14,964 nucleotides of DNA, from positions 1 to 14,964 of the forward strand of contig CAZRXG010000066.1 in the NCBI GenBank assembly GCA_964603985.1, read 5' to 3'. The position numbers and the translations under genes are program-made. Origin of the DNA: CAZRXG01 sp964603985 (GTDB taxonomy: Bacteria; Chloroflexota; Anaerolineae; Aggregatilineales; UBA3940). Below are positions 6,483-14,285 of this stretch, piece after piece. A model generated the notes under the pieces. That model did no database searches, had not been told where the DNA came from, and saw nothing but the letters and a program-made list of their open reading frames with translations. How positions within the stretch are numbered: position 1 is the stretch's first letter; each line of letters starts with the position of its first letter.

Positions 6483-8795
6483 TCAGGCGAGGGCCAGGCT
6501 GCGACTCTTGAGGAAGTCGTAGAATGCCCCGCGAATGTATTCGATCTGCCTCTGCTCCAGGCCGGGATACACGCCGACGAACAACGTTCCCCGCATGACC
6601 AGGTTCGAAACCGGGAGGTCGCCGATCACGCGGTGGGTGATGTGCTGGTAGGCAGGTTGCTTGAGGATGTTGCCCGCGAACAGCAGGCGCGTCTCGATCA
6701 TCCGGTCCTCCAGGTAGCGCTGGAGTTCGTCGCGTGTGAAGGGTGCCTCAGGTCGCACCGTCAGCGGGAAGGCGAACCAGCTTGGGTTGGCCTTTGGGTG
6801 CCACGTCGGCAGGATGAAGAACTCCTCCAGCGGCTTGAGGCCGTCGTAGAGGTAGCGGAAGTTGCGCTTGCGGGCGGTGACGAAGTCGGGGAGCTTGTCC
6901 ATCTGCGCCACGCCAATGGCTGCCAGTGGGTCGGTGAGCTTCAGATTGTAGCCGATCTCGGTGAACAGATAGCGATGGTCGTAGTGAAGGCCCTCCATGC
7001 CCGGCACGGGCCACTCGAAGCGACGCCCGCAGCGCCCGTTGGGTGGGTTGACGTAGCCGCACCAGCAGTCACGCCCCCAGTCGCGGATGGTGCGCGCGAT
7101 TTTCGCCAGGCGGCGGCTGTTGGTGACCACCGCCCCGCCCTCACCCAGTGTGATGTGGTGGGCCGGGTAGAAGCTGCTCGTCGCCAGATGCCCGAAGGTG
7201 CCCGTCATCTGCTCGCCGAACACGCTGCCCAGCGCGTCGCAGTTGTCTTCGATCACGTACAGTTCGTGCTCACGTGCGAAGGCCATCAGCGTGTCCATGT
7301 CTATCGGGTTACCGAGTGTGTGCGCGGCGAAGATCGCCCCCGTCCGGGGGGAGAGGGCCGCTTCAAGCTGATCAACGTCGATGTTGTAACTGCCAAGCTG
7401 GCTGTCAACAAAGACGGGCACCAGCCCGTTCTGGATGATCGGGGCCAGCGTGGTCGGGAAGGTCACCGCCGTCGTGATGACCTCGTCGCCCGGTTCCAGG
7501 TGGCGGCTGTGCAACTGCGGGGAGCGCAGCGTCGTCATGGCGACCAGGTTGGCCGACGACCCGGAGTTGACGGGGATGACTTCACGCACACCCAGGAAGT
7601 CGCCCAGCATCTTCTCGAACGTCTCGGCGTAGCGCCCGGCCGTCAGCCAGAACTCCAGGATGGAGTCGGTCATATTGCGCAGCTCCCGGTCGTCAAACAC
7701 GCGGCCTGCGTACTGGACGCGGCCGGTCCCCGGCTCCCAGGGGGGCTGCTGGTGGGCCAGGCTGTAGTACTCGCTGACTTTGTCGAGGATCTCGGTGCGC
7801 AGTGCGCTGATGCGCGCTTCGCTCGCGCTTTCGGGCGGGGCGGCTCCCACCTCGACCGGGATGGAGCTTGCAGCAGGATACCCTTTCCGCCGGGCGGCCA
7901 GCGTGCGCTGAAGGCCGTCTTGCAGTGAGACTGCTGCCTTCCAGCCGAGGTGCTGCTCCGTGTACTCGACGTTGGCAACCAGCGACCACACTTCGCCGGG
8001 GCGATAGGGCAGCGCCCCGATCTGGAGCAGCCCCTCGTCAAAGTTGCCGAAGATGTGCTCGACGACTTCACGGACGCTGGTTCCCTGCCCGGTGCCGATG
8101 TCGAAAGTCTTCCCCTCGATGCCCTCTGCCAGCGCCGCGTGCAGGTAGGCTTCGACCACGTCGTCGACGTACGTCCAGTCGCGCACCTGCTCGCCGAGGG
8201 TTGTCGGGAAGTGGTGTCTTTTCAGGCCGGCCTCGATGGCCGAGGGGATCAGCGTGCTGACCTGGCCCGGCCCGTAGACCTGGAACAGCCGCAGGCAGAC
8301 GATGGGCCAGTTCATCGTGCGGTGGTACATCCGGCAGAAAGCCCAGGCGGCGGCCTTCGACGCGGCGTAGGGCGAGATGGGGTCAAGCTGGCCGTCTTCG
8401 GCCCGGTCGCCGTACTCGTAGCTGGTGCCGGTGTGGATGGTGCGCCGCGCGCCTGCTGCTGCCGCCGCCCTGACCACGTTGATCGTCCCGTCGAGGTTCA
8501 CGCCCAGCGCCAGGTGGGGCGAGAGGAAGGGGGCGGTCACGCCCGCCGCTGCCAGGTGAAAGACGATTTCGGGGTGCGCCTTCTCCATCTCGGCGACCAC
8601 GTCCCCGTAGGCTCGGATGTCGATCTCGTACAGGTCGATCTCGGACAGCACGTCGTGGATGGGGCGCGTATCGAAGGGGTGGCCTGCAAAGACCGATACC
8701 CGTGCATCATCCCGAACGAGCCGTCGCACCAGGTGCGAACCGATGAACCCTGTTCCGCCCGTTACGAGGACTCGCCTGCCTTTCAGTGAAGCCAT
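6483..8795 (-). CDS. SDR sugar-nucleotide oxidoreductase fused to CDP-4-keto-6-deoxyglucose 3-dehydratase (RfbH/E1-type)
   Basis: This single 770-residue frame joins two enzymes. Residues 1-305 are an extended short-chain dehydrogenase with 'GGTGFIG' (13-19) for the dinucleotide and the catalytic 'YAASK' (Tyr143, Lys147). After a linker (about 306-330) comes a DegT/DnrJ-type PLP enzyme. Its usual PLP-binding lysine is replaced by His in 'SFYPAHHITLGEGG' (about 541-554). Cys519, Cys577, Cys579 and Cys589 give C-x57-C-x-C-x9-C, close to the [2Fe-2S] pattern I recall for the E1 3-dehydratase (C-x57-C-x-C-x7-C). E1 removes the 3-hydroxyl of CDP-4-keto-6-deoxyglucose on the way to abequose, paratose, tyvelose or ascarylose. 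The SDR half could be the final 4-ketoreductase or an epimerase. I see no frameshift or internal stop. The start is ATG 8795. Confidence 0.9.
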   Translation of the reverse strand: MASLKGRRVLVTGGTGFIGSHLVRRLVRDDARVSVFAGHPFDTRPIHDVLSEIDLYEIDIRAYGDVVAEMEKAHPEIVFHLAAAGVTAPFLSPHLALGVNLDGTINVVRAAAAAGARRTIHTGTSYEYGDRAEDGQLDPISPYAASKAAAWAFCRMYHRTMNWPIVCLRLFQVYGPGQVSTLIPSAIEAGLKRHHFPTTLGEQVRDWTYVDDVVEAYLHAALAEGIEGKTFDIGTGQGTSVREVVEHIFGNFDEGLLQIGALPYRPGEVWSLVANVEYTEQHLGWKAAVSLQDGLQRTLAARRKGYPAASSIPVEVGAAPPESASEARISALRTEILDKVSEYYSLAHQQPPWEPGTGRVQYAGRVFDDRELRNMTDSILEFWLTAGRYAETFEKMLGDFLGVREVIPVNSGSSANLVAMTTLRSPQLHSRHLEPGDEVITTAVTFPTTLAPIIQNGLVPVFVDSQLGSYNIDVDQLEAALSPRTGAIFAAHTLGNPIDMDTLMAFAREHELYVIEDNCDALGSVFGEQMTGTFGHLATSSFYPAHHITLGEGGAVVTNSRRLAKIARTIRDWGRDCWCGYVNPPNGRCGRRFEWPVPGMEGLHYDHRYLFTEIGYNLKLTDPLAAIGVAQMDKLPDFVTARKRNFRYLYDGLKPLEEFFILPTWHPKANPSWFAFPLTVRPEAPFTRDELQRYLEDRMIETRLLFAGNILKQPAYQHITHRVIGDLPVSNLVMRGTLFVGVYPGLEQRQIEYIRGAFYDFLKSRSLALA

Positions 8796-8842
8796 AATCG
8801 TCTTATCCTCGTTGGCTCACGTCTGAGGAGTGTGCGGGTTGG

Positions 8843-8925
8843 GGATTCGCCGGGGGATGAATCCGCCCGGCTACAGGCGACACTCGCGGCTGCGAGTGTC
8901 GCCGCAAAGCCCGCTTCAGCGGGCT
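8843..8925. repeat. Three successive hairpins inside the CDP-sugar operon
   Basis: The stems are GGATTC/GAATCC (8843-8848 and 8859-8864), GGCGACACTCGC/GCGAGTGTCGCC (8876-8887 and 8892-8903, loop GGCT) and AGCCCGC/GCGGGCT (8908-8914 and 8919-8925, loop TTCA). The middle stem is a perfect 12 bp. They occupy the 204-base gap between two same-strand genes, so they would be transcribed. They resemble the 67-137 element in style and share its GGCT loop. There is no T-run on the minus strand. REP-like mobile repeat or operon-internal mRNA stabiliser are both possible. Confidence 0.6.
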
Positions 8926-8999
8926 GGCCCCCACAAAGGGACGGCTTGGTGCTCCAAGCGTCGGGGGAAAGAGCCGCCCAGACATCAGCCTCCTCGTTC

Positions 9000-9434
9000 T
9001 TACTTGTACTCCAGCGCGATCTCGATGCGCTCGCTTTCCGCGATGCCCTGCACGTGCGTCATGAGGCGCGTGATCAGGGCTGCAATCTGTGTGGGATCGG
9101 TCTTGCCGGGCAGGTGCAGCCGGGCATAGATCGCCGCCGACCAGTCCAGCATCACGGCCTGTTCGGGGAGGTCGAGTGCTGTCTCGTCGAAGTGCGCCCA
9201 AGGCTCCGCGTCTGAGGGGTATCCCAGCGTCAGCGTCCAGCCCAGCACCTCCGGCTCCCCGTCTACCCCTGCCGGGTCTACCGTCGCCGAGAGGTGCACC
9301 CACGCGTGATCGTGGTCGGGCACGTGGCAGACCAGGGCCGGGGCATCGCCCCCGGAGTGTGCCACCTGCCGGATCGTGTCGGCCAGCTTGCGCGGGTCGA
9401 GTCCGCCCCCCAGCCGGATGCGCCGCCTGCTTAT
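9000..9434 (-). CDS. Small unknown protein, tandem relative of the upstream gene; ATA start proposed
   Basis: I do not recognise this family. The frame is open from the stop of the preceding gene (9450-9452) to the TAA stop at 9000-9002. The first conventional start codon is GTG at 9365, giving 121 residues, but it has no ribosome site and would cut off 'LDPRKLADTIRQV', which lines up with 'QAAWLAGLIQEI' of the upstream protein. A perfect GGAGGG lies at 9446-9441, six bases before an in-frame ATA (9434), giving 144 residues, so I propose that start. The ending 'IAALITRLMTHVQGIAESERIEIALEYK' parallels the C-terminus of the neighbour. There is no signal peptide or membrane segment. Its position within the CDP-sugar genes suggests an accessory role, but none can be named. 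Confidence 0.65.
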   Translation of the reverse strand: MSRRRIRLGGGLDPRKLADTIRQVAHSGGDAPALVCHVPDHDHAWVHLSATVDPAGVDGEPEVLGWTLTLGYPSDAEPWAHFDETALDLPEQAVMLDWSAAIYARLHLPGKTDPTQIAALITRLMTHVQGIAESERIEIALEYK

Positions 9435-9440
9435 CGGAAA

Positions 9441-9446
9441 CCCTCC
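9441..9446 (-). promoter_or_regulatory. Strong ribosome-binding site GGAGGG pointing to an ATA start
   Basis: GGAGGG lies directly after the TAG stop of the upstream gene (9450-9452), with a 6-base spacer to ATA at 9434. No ATG, GTG or TTG occurs in the expected window in this frame, so the signal either serves an AUA codon or marks a mutated ATG. Confidence 0.5.
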
Positions 9447-9449
9447 GCG

Positions 9450-9848
9450 CTAGAAGCCGTACTTGATCTCAACGCTGACATCGTACCCCGCCGCTGCGCC
9501 GACGAATCGTTCCAGCACGTCCCCGATGAGCAGTGCCAGCGCCTTCAGCGGCACATCCGGCTTGATCCCGATGGTCGCGTAGCCGTCGTCTTCCCAGATC
9601 AGCGCTTCGGTGCCCGGTGGGAGCTTTAAGCCTGCGTTGGCCAGCGCCTCCAGAGGATCGCCTTTCCGCCCCCGATAGGGGAAGTTTAGCACAAAGCTGC
9701 TCAGTCCGGCCTCGTCCGCTTCCGCCAACACCTGTATCCACTGGCTCGCGTTCCCCTCGACCTCAATCGTCAGGCCGGGGCTGTGCTCCGCGTGGGCGGT
9801 GATCTCCTGGATCAGCCCTGCCAGCCAGGCTGCCTGCTCTTCATCCAT
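9450..9848 (-). CDS. Small unknown protein within the CDP-sugar operon
   Basis: The 132-residue protein is of no family I recognise. It begins with a helix (DEEQAAWLAGLIQEITAH), has a middle part of strands ('GLTIEVEGNASQWIQVL', 'SSFVLNFPYRG', 'EALIWEDDGYATIGIKP') and ends with a helix plus strand ('LIGDVLERF...VSVEIKYGF'). The order and spacing match the next gene, so the two look like an old tandem duplication. Start ATG 9848 overlaps the rfbG stop by 8 bases, implying coupled translation; a TTG at 9863 would add five residues. It has no signal peptide, no cysteine pairs and no obvious catalytic motif. The location between rfbG and the SDR-E1 gene suggests a link to sugar-nucleotide synthesis, but that is only context. 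Confidence 0.75.
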   Translation of the reverse strand: MDEEQAAWLAGLIQEITAHAEHSPGLTIEVEGNASQWIQVLAEADEAGLSSFVLNFPYRGRKGDPLEALANAGLKLPPGTEALIWEDDGYATIGIKPDVPLKALALLIGDVLERFVGAAAGYDVSVEIKYGF

Positions 9849-10863
9849 CGCTCCCCCGGCCAATCGGTATGCCTAGGTGAGCGGCGTACCAGTGCATGGT
9901 TTCCGTCAGCCCCTCGTCGAGCGTGTGCTTCGGCTGCCAGCCCAGCAGACGGTGCGCTTTTTCGCTGTTCAGGTATTGATCCTGGATCTCGTTCGCTGCC
10001 TCACCCTGGACAACCGGCTCAAGTTCGGGGTGGGGTGAGAGTGCGATGATGCGCTCGACCATCTCCAGCACGCTCAGCGGTTGGTCCATCCCGAAGTTGA
10101 AGGCTTCGCCCGCCAGCGCGCCGTCGACCATCGCCTCGGCCAGCATCAGGTAGCTGTCGACGATGTCCAGCACGTAGACGTAATCGCGGCGTGGGCTGCC
10201 GTCCGAGCGGATCACAGGGCGCTCGCCGCGCAGCACCGAGCGCATCGTGCCGGGTACGATGCGGTTCCAGTTCAGATCGCCGCCGCCGTACATGTTGCCG
10301 CAGCGCGTGATCGTGATGGGCAGGTGGTACGTTTTGGCGTAGGCCATTGCGATCAGGTCGGCGCAGCTCTTGCTCACGTCGTAGGGGTGGCGTCCGCGCA
10401 GCGGCGCGTCTTCGTCGTAGGGCAGCGTCTCGTGTTCGCCGTAGGCTTTGTCCGACGAGGCGACGATCACGCGTGCCGTGCCCGGCCACAGGCGCGCCGC
10501 TTCGAGCACCGTCCACGTGCCCTTGATATTCGTCTCAAGCGTTGGGGCGGGCATCCGGTTGGCGATGCCGACAATCGTCTGGGCGGACAGGTGGAAGCAG
10601 GTGTCGATCTCGTACTCGCCGAAGATGCGGTTGACGGTCTCCGCGTTGGTCACGCTGCCGCGCACGGTCTTGATGCGCTCAATCGTCCCGCTGCGCACCA
10701 GCTCGCTTTGCGGTATCCAGTCGCGCACCAGCCCGACGACATCCGCGCCCAGGTCGACGAGCGCTTCGGTCAGCCACGAGCCGAGTATGCCGGTGCAGCC
10801 CGTGACGAGCGTCGGGCGGTCGCGCCAGAAATCCGGTCGTTCGTTTGATGTATTCAATCCCAT
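9841..10863 (-). CDS. rfbG: CDP-glucose 4,6-dehydratase
   Basis: This 340-residue extended SDR converts CDP-D-glucose to CDP-4-keto-6-deoxy-D-glucose with tightly bound NAD. Seen here are the dinucleotide loop 'VTGCTGILGSW' (20-30), 'CFHLSAQTIVG' (89-99), 'VASSDKAYG' (134-142) and the catalytic 'YDVSK' (Tyr161, Lys165). The residues 'RCGNMYGGGDLNWNRIVPGT' that follow are typical of the CDP-glucose branch (RfbG/DdhB) rather than dTDP- or GDP-sugar dehydratases. The length is close to the usual 350-360. ATG 10863 overlaps the rfbF stop by 10 bases, and the two are consecutive steps, so coupled translation makes sense. Confidence 0.94.
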   Translation of the reverse strand: MGLNTSNERPDFWRDRPTLVTGCTGILGSWLTEALVDLGADVVGLVRDWIPQSELVRSGTIERIKTVRGSVTNAETVNRIFGEYEIDTCFHLSAQTIVGIANRMPAPTLETNIKGTWTVLEAARLWPGTARVIVASSDKAYGEHETLPYDEDAPLRGRHPYDVSKSCADLIAMAYAKTYHLPITITRCGNMYGGGDLNWNRIVPGTMRSVLRGERPVIRSDGSPRRDYVYVLDIVDSYLMLAEAMVDGALAGEAFNFGMDQPLSVLEMVERIIALSPHPELEPVVQGEAANEIQDQYLNSEKAHRLLGWQPKHTLDEGLTETMHWYAAHLGIPIGRGSDG

Positions 10864-11627
10864 ACCTTCCAGGGGGCGCTGTCACGCCACAGCCAGTCCA
10901 TCTCGCGCACTTCTTTGAAGGTGTCCATGGATCGCCAGAAGCCGGTGTGTTTGTAGACCATCAACTGCTTGTCGCGGGCCAGATTGACCAGCACCTCTTT
11001 CTCCAGGTCGAGCGAGTCGTCTCCCTGGAGGTACTCGGCCACGCCGGGCTTGCAGACCATGAAGCCCGCGTTGATCCACTCCGCCAATCGCGGCTTCTCC
11101 TCGAAGCCCGTGACCAGCCCGTCGTCCTGCACATGCAGGATACCGTACTGCGAATAGGGCTGGTAGCCGGTCAGTGTGACCAGCTTGCCGTGCGTCTCGT
11201 GAAACGCCACCAGCGCCGGGATGTCAACATCGGCCAGCCCGTCGCCGTAGGTCAGGTGGAAGGCTTCCCCGTCCAGATACTTCAGGACCCTGGCGACGCG
11301 CGCGCCCTTGTTGGTCTCCAGGCCGGTGTCGACCATCGTGATGCGCCAGTTGGTTTCGTCGTGGCTCTGGTGGTATTTGAGGCGCGGAGATTGGCCTAAA
11401 GTGAGTGTGAAGTCCTGGGTCGTGGTCTCGTAGTCGAGGAAGTGGCGCTTGATTGCGTCCTTGCCGTGACCCAGCGTCAGCACGAACTCGTTGAGGCCGT
11501 AGGCCGCGTAGATCTTCATGATGTGCCAGATGATGGGCCGCCCGCCGACCTCGACCAGCGCCTTGGCGTCGTAGTCGGCGGCGGCCATGCGGGTGCCCTT
11601 GCCCCCGCACAGAATGACGACTTTCAC
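10854..11627 (-). CDS. rfbF: Glucose-1-phosphate cytidylyltransferase
   Basis: The 257-residue protein joins CTP and glucose-1-phosphate to give CDP-glucose, the first committed step of the pathway. The N-terminus 'MKVVILCGGKGTR' (1-13) is the nucleotide-binding loop. 'KALVEVGGRPIIWHIMKIYAAYG' continues the classic RfbF sequence, including the Trp-His-Ile pair that separates it from dTDP- and UDP-sugar pyrophosphorylases. 'LTYGDGLADVDI' carries the metal-binding Asp. The start is GTG at 11627. It begins nine bases after the mtnA stop, which gives a G-rich ribosome site, and overlaps rfbG, so mtnA, rfbF and rfbG are probably one transcript. Confidence 0.95.
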   Translation of the reverse strand: MKVVILCGGKGTRMAAADYDAKALVEVGGRPIIWHIMKIYAAYGLNEFVLTLGHGKDAIKRHFLDYETTTQDFTLTLGQSPRLKYHQSHDETNWRITMVDTGLETNKGARVARVLKYLDGEAFHLTYGDGLADVDIPALVAFHETHGKLVTLTGYQPYSQYGILHVQDDGLVTGFEEKPRLAEWINAGFMVCKPGVAEYLQGDDSLDLEKEVLVNLARDKQLMVYKHTGFWRSMDTFKEVREMDWLWRDSAPWKVWD

Positions 11628-11636
11628 GCGTGCCCC

Positions 11637-12677
<1,041 letters not shown>

Positions 12678-12721
12678 ATGGCCTCCTGGTTGATCTAGCC
12701 AGCCTATAGTTTACGCCATCG

Positions 12722-12750
12722 AGAAAAAATGCGCTCGTGATGAGAGCGCT
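12722..12750 (-). terminator. Rho-independent terminator after the DUF362 gene
   Basis: On the minus strand GCGCTC (12749-12744), a 7-base loop and GAGCGC (12736-12731) are followed by ATTTTTTC (12730-12723). The stem and T-run are in the right order to end transcripts coming from the DUF362 gene. It separates that gene from mtnA, so mtnA must have its own promoter in the remaining 44 bases or overlapping the T-run. None is obvious there. Confidence 0.75.
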
Positions 12751-12850
12751 GGCAGGGCTGGCCGGATGAACGTTGCAGATATATAGGGCTTACGCACTGT
12801 GCGGCTACCAGGAAATGGATGTAGTCCAGTTCGTCACATTTGGGTGCATT

Positions 12851-12870
12851 CATGCTTCCAGTTTAGCATG
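12851..12870. other. Small hairpin in the DUF362-mtnA spacer
   Basis: CATGCT (12851-12856) and AGCATG (12865-12870) surround an 8-base loop. It has no T-run. The rest of 12751-12958 shows nothing recognisable. Confidence 0.3.
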
Positions 12871-12958
12871 TTCACCCTGAACTGCGTAACTTCTGTTGGT
12901 TTTTCCCTAAGTCCGGTCGCGCAAATGGCGGCGTTCCCGCATGCAGGGCGCTGCCGCT

Positions 12959-14098
12959 TCACGCCCTGGAGAATGAGCTGTAAGGACACCGGGCCAGCGT
13001 CTTGGCGGTCTTCCATCGGACGCGGATATCGTCAAGTCGCTCGCCGATAAGCTCGATAGCCTCCTCGCGCGTCTCCCCCAGTCCCATCTCGAAGGCCGTG
13101 CTGAGGATTTCATCTGCGAAAGTCCTGTCGTGATTCATCACCCGTGCGGCGGTCGCATCGACGGCCACCGGGTCGGTGCTGGCGAGCAGCAACCACGACC
13201 CGAGTTTATCCTTCATGTCGACGGTGACGCCGCCCCAACTGGTTGTCGGGCCGTCGCCCTCCATCCCTATCGAAAAGTCCACGATGGCGAGGTCGGGTTT
13301 GACAGCGTTGGCGAGGTCGAAGGTGAGCCGGTTCACCGCCTCCGGCGTGTAGTCGTTCTTGTGCAGGTCGGCGCGGGTGTAGTCCGGGCTGTTCTCCCAG
13401 CCGTACTGCATCAGTGGAATGGTGCCGATGAAGTTCTTCAATGAGAGCGTCAGCCGGGCGAGAATGTGCGTTTTGGCAACCGGGATGCTGATCACGCGGT
13501 CGGCCTCAGCGACCAGACTGGAGATCATCACTTTGCCGAGGGAGATACCGGTCGGCACCTCGATCCATTCTGACGTGTCGACCTCCAGACAGGCCAGCCT
13601 GACCGTCCCGGCATACTGTTCGCTGAGCCGCTCCGCTTCCGCCGCCAGATTGGTCAGGCCATCAAGCGTCACGGCCTGCGACCAGTCAAACTCCGGCATC
13701 TGCGAGCCATCGCCGATGATGACCTCTTTCGCGCCTGCCCGCAGGCACTCCTCGGCCACCGTGATGACGATCTCTGGCTTGGTGCACTCGCCGAGGTGGA
13801 AGGAATTGTGTTCCACGCTCGACCAGGGCAGCGTCACCATGTTGGGCTTGATGAAGACGGTCTCCCCGCCGTTGATAATCGTTCCGATAGCACCGAGCGC
13901 TTCTAAGGCCTCACGGGTCATGGTGGGGAGATCGTCGCCCCGGATCGCAGCCACGTGTGAGGTCACCCCTGACGCCGCAGGCAGCGCCGGTACAGCATTC
14001 CCGGCTCTGGTGCAGCCTGACAGCCATTGTGGTGTGCCCAGCGCGACGGCTGCGCCTGCACCCAGCTTGATAAAGTCCCGTCGTGTCACCTTTCGCAT
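12959..14098 (-). CDS. DUF362 protein, Tat-exported lipoprotein
   Basis: The 379-residue protein carries a twin-arginine signal, 'TRRDFIKLGAGAAVALG' (5-21), then 'LSGC' (26-29), a lipobox whose Cys29 would be lipidated. The mature part looks like DUF362: 'VFIKPNMVTLP', 'TKPEIVITVAEECLRAGAKEVIIGDGS', 'ISIPVAKTHILARLTLSLKNFIGTIP' and 'LAIVDFSIGMEGDGP'. DUF362 proteins are often tied to iron-sulfur proteins, but no ferredoxin-type Cys cluster is seen here, and their reaction is unknown. Tat export suggests folding with a cofactor before transport. The last 15 residues (TLARCPYSSFSRA region) do not look conserved and may be a lineage-specific tail. ATG 14098 has GGGGA about 8 bases upstream. A terminator follows, so it is probably a single-gene unit. 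Confidence 0.88.
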   Translation of the reverse strand: MRKVTRRDFIKLGAGAAVALGTPQWLSGCTRAGNAVPALPAASGVTSHVAAIRGDDLPTMTREALEALGAIGTIINGGETVFIKPNMVTLPWSSVEHNSFHLGECTKPEIVITVAEECLRAGAKEVIIGDGSQMPEFDWSQAVTLDGLTNLAAEAERLSEQYAGTVRLACLEVDTSEWIEVPTGISLGKVMISSLVAEADRVISIPVAKTHILARLTLSLKNFIGTIPLMQYGWENSPDYTRADLHKNDYTPEAVNRLTFDLANAVKPDLAIVDFSIGMEGDGPTTSWGGVTVDMKDKLGSWLLLASTDPVAVDATAARVMNHDRTFADEILSTAFEMGLGETREEAIELIGERLDDIRVRWKTAKTLARCPYSSFSRA

Positions 14099-14111
14099 GG
14101 TACATTCCCCT

Positions 14112-14280
14112 GTTAGGATTCAACGCCGTTAGGAGCTACGCAGTCCGTCCCCCCGGCAATGGAGCCGCGCCGCGATTTTCCCGAAGTGTGCTTCAATTCA
14201 AAGCCACCGTACATAACCTAATTTTCGCCCCGATACCCGGCCGCGGCAGCGGCGTCGGACTGCATGCGCTTGTTAGGTGC
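14112..14280 (-). repeat. Integron attC-like imperfect palindrome
   Basis: Reading the minus strand out of the GrpB gene, ACCTAAC (14278-14272) fits the attC R'' consensus RYYYAAC exactly and is followed by AAGCGCATGCAGTCCGAC. ATTAGGT (14222-14216) is one base from GTTRRRY and could close a 63-base site. A longer fold is also possible: CGGACTGC (14256-14263) pairs with GCAGTCCG (14140-14147), and GTTAGGA words stand at 14112 and 14128. The position right after a gene stop, the hairpin-prone middle (CCGC/GCGG around 14241-14252) and AT-rich gene beside it all fit a gene cassette. No integrase is in the window, so this is a structural call only. Confidence 0.5.
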
Positions 14281-14285
14281 ACATT

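Noticed and set aside
5682..7928. A 748-codon plus-strand open frame
   Set aside because: It lies entirely opposite the glycosyltransferase and the fusion gene, both with clear motifs. Long antisense frames are expected in high-GC coding DNA, and its translation shows no recognisable domain.
8803..9303. A 166-codon minus-strand frame across the hairpin block
   Set aside because: It overlaps the second small unknown gene in another frame and runs through the inverted repeats; its protein is Arg, Gly and Pro rich with no fold-like pattern.
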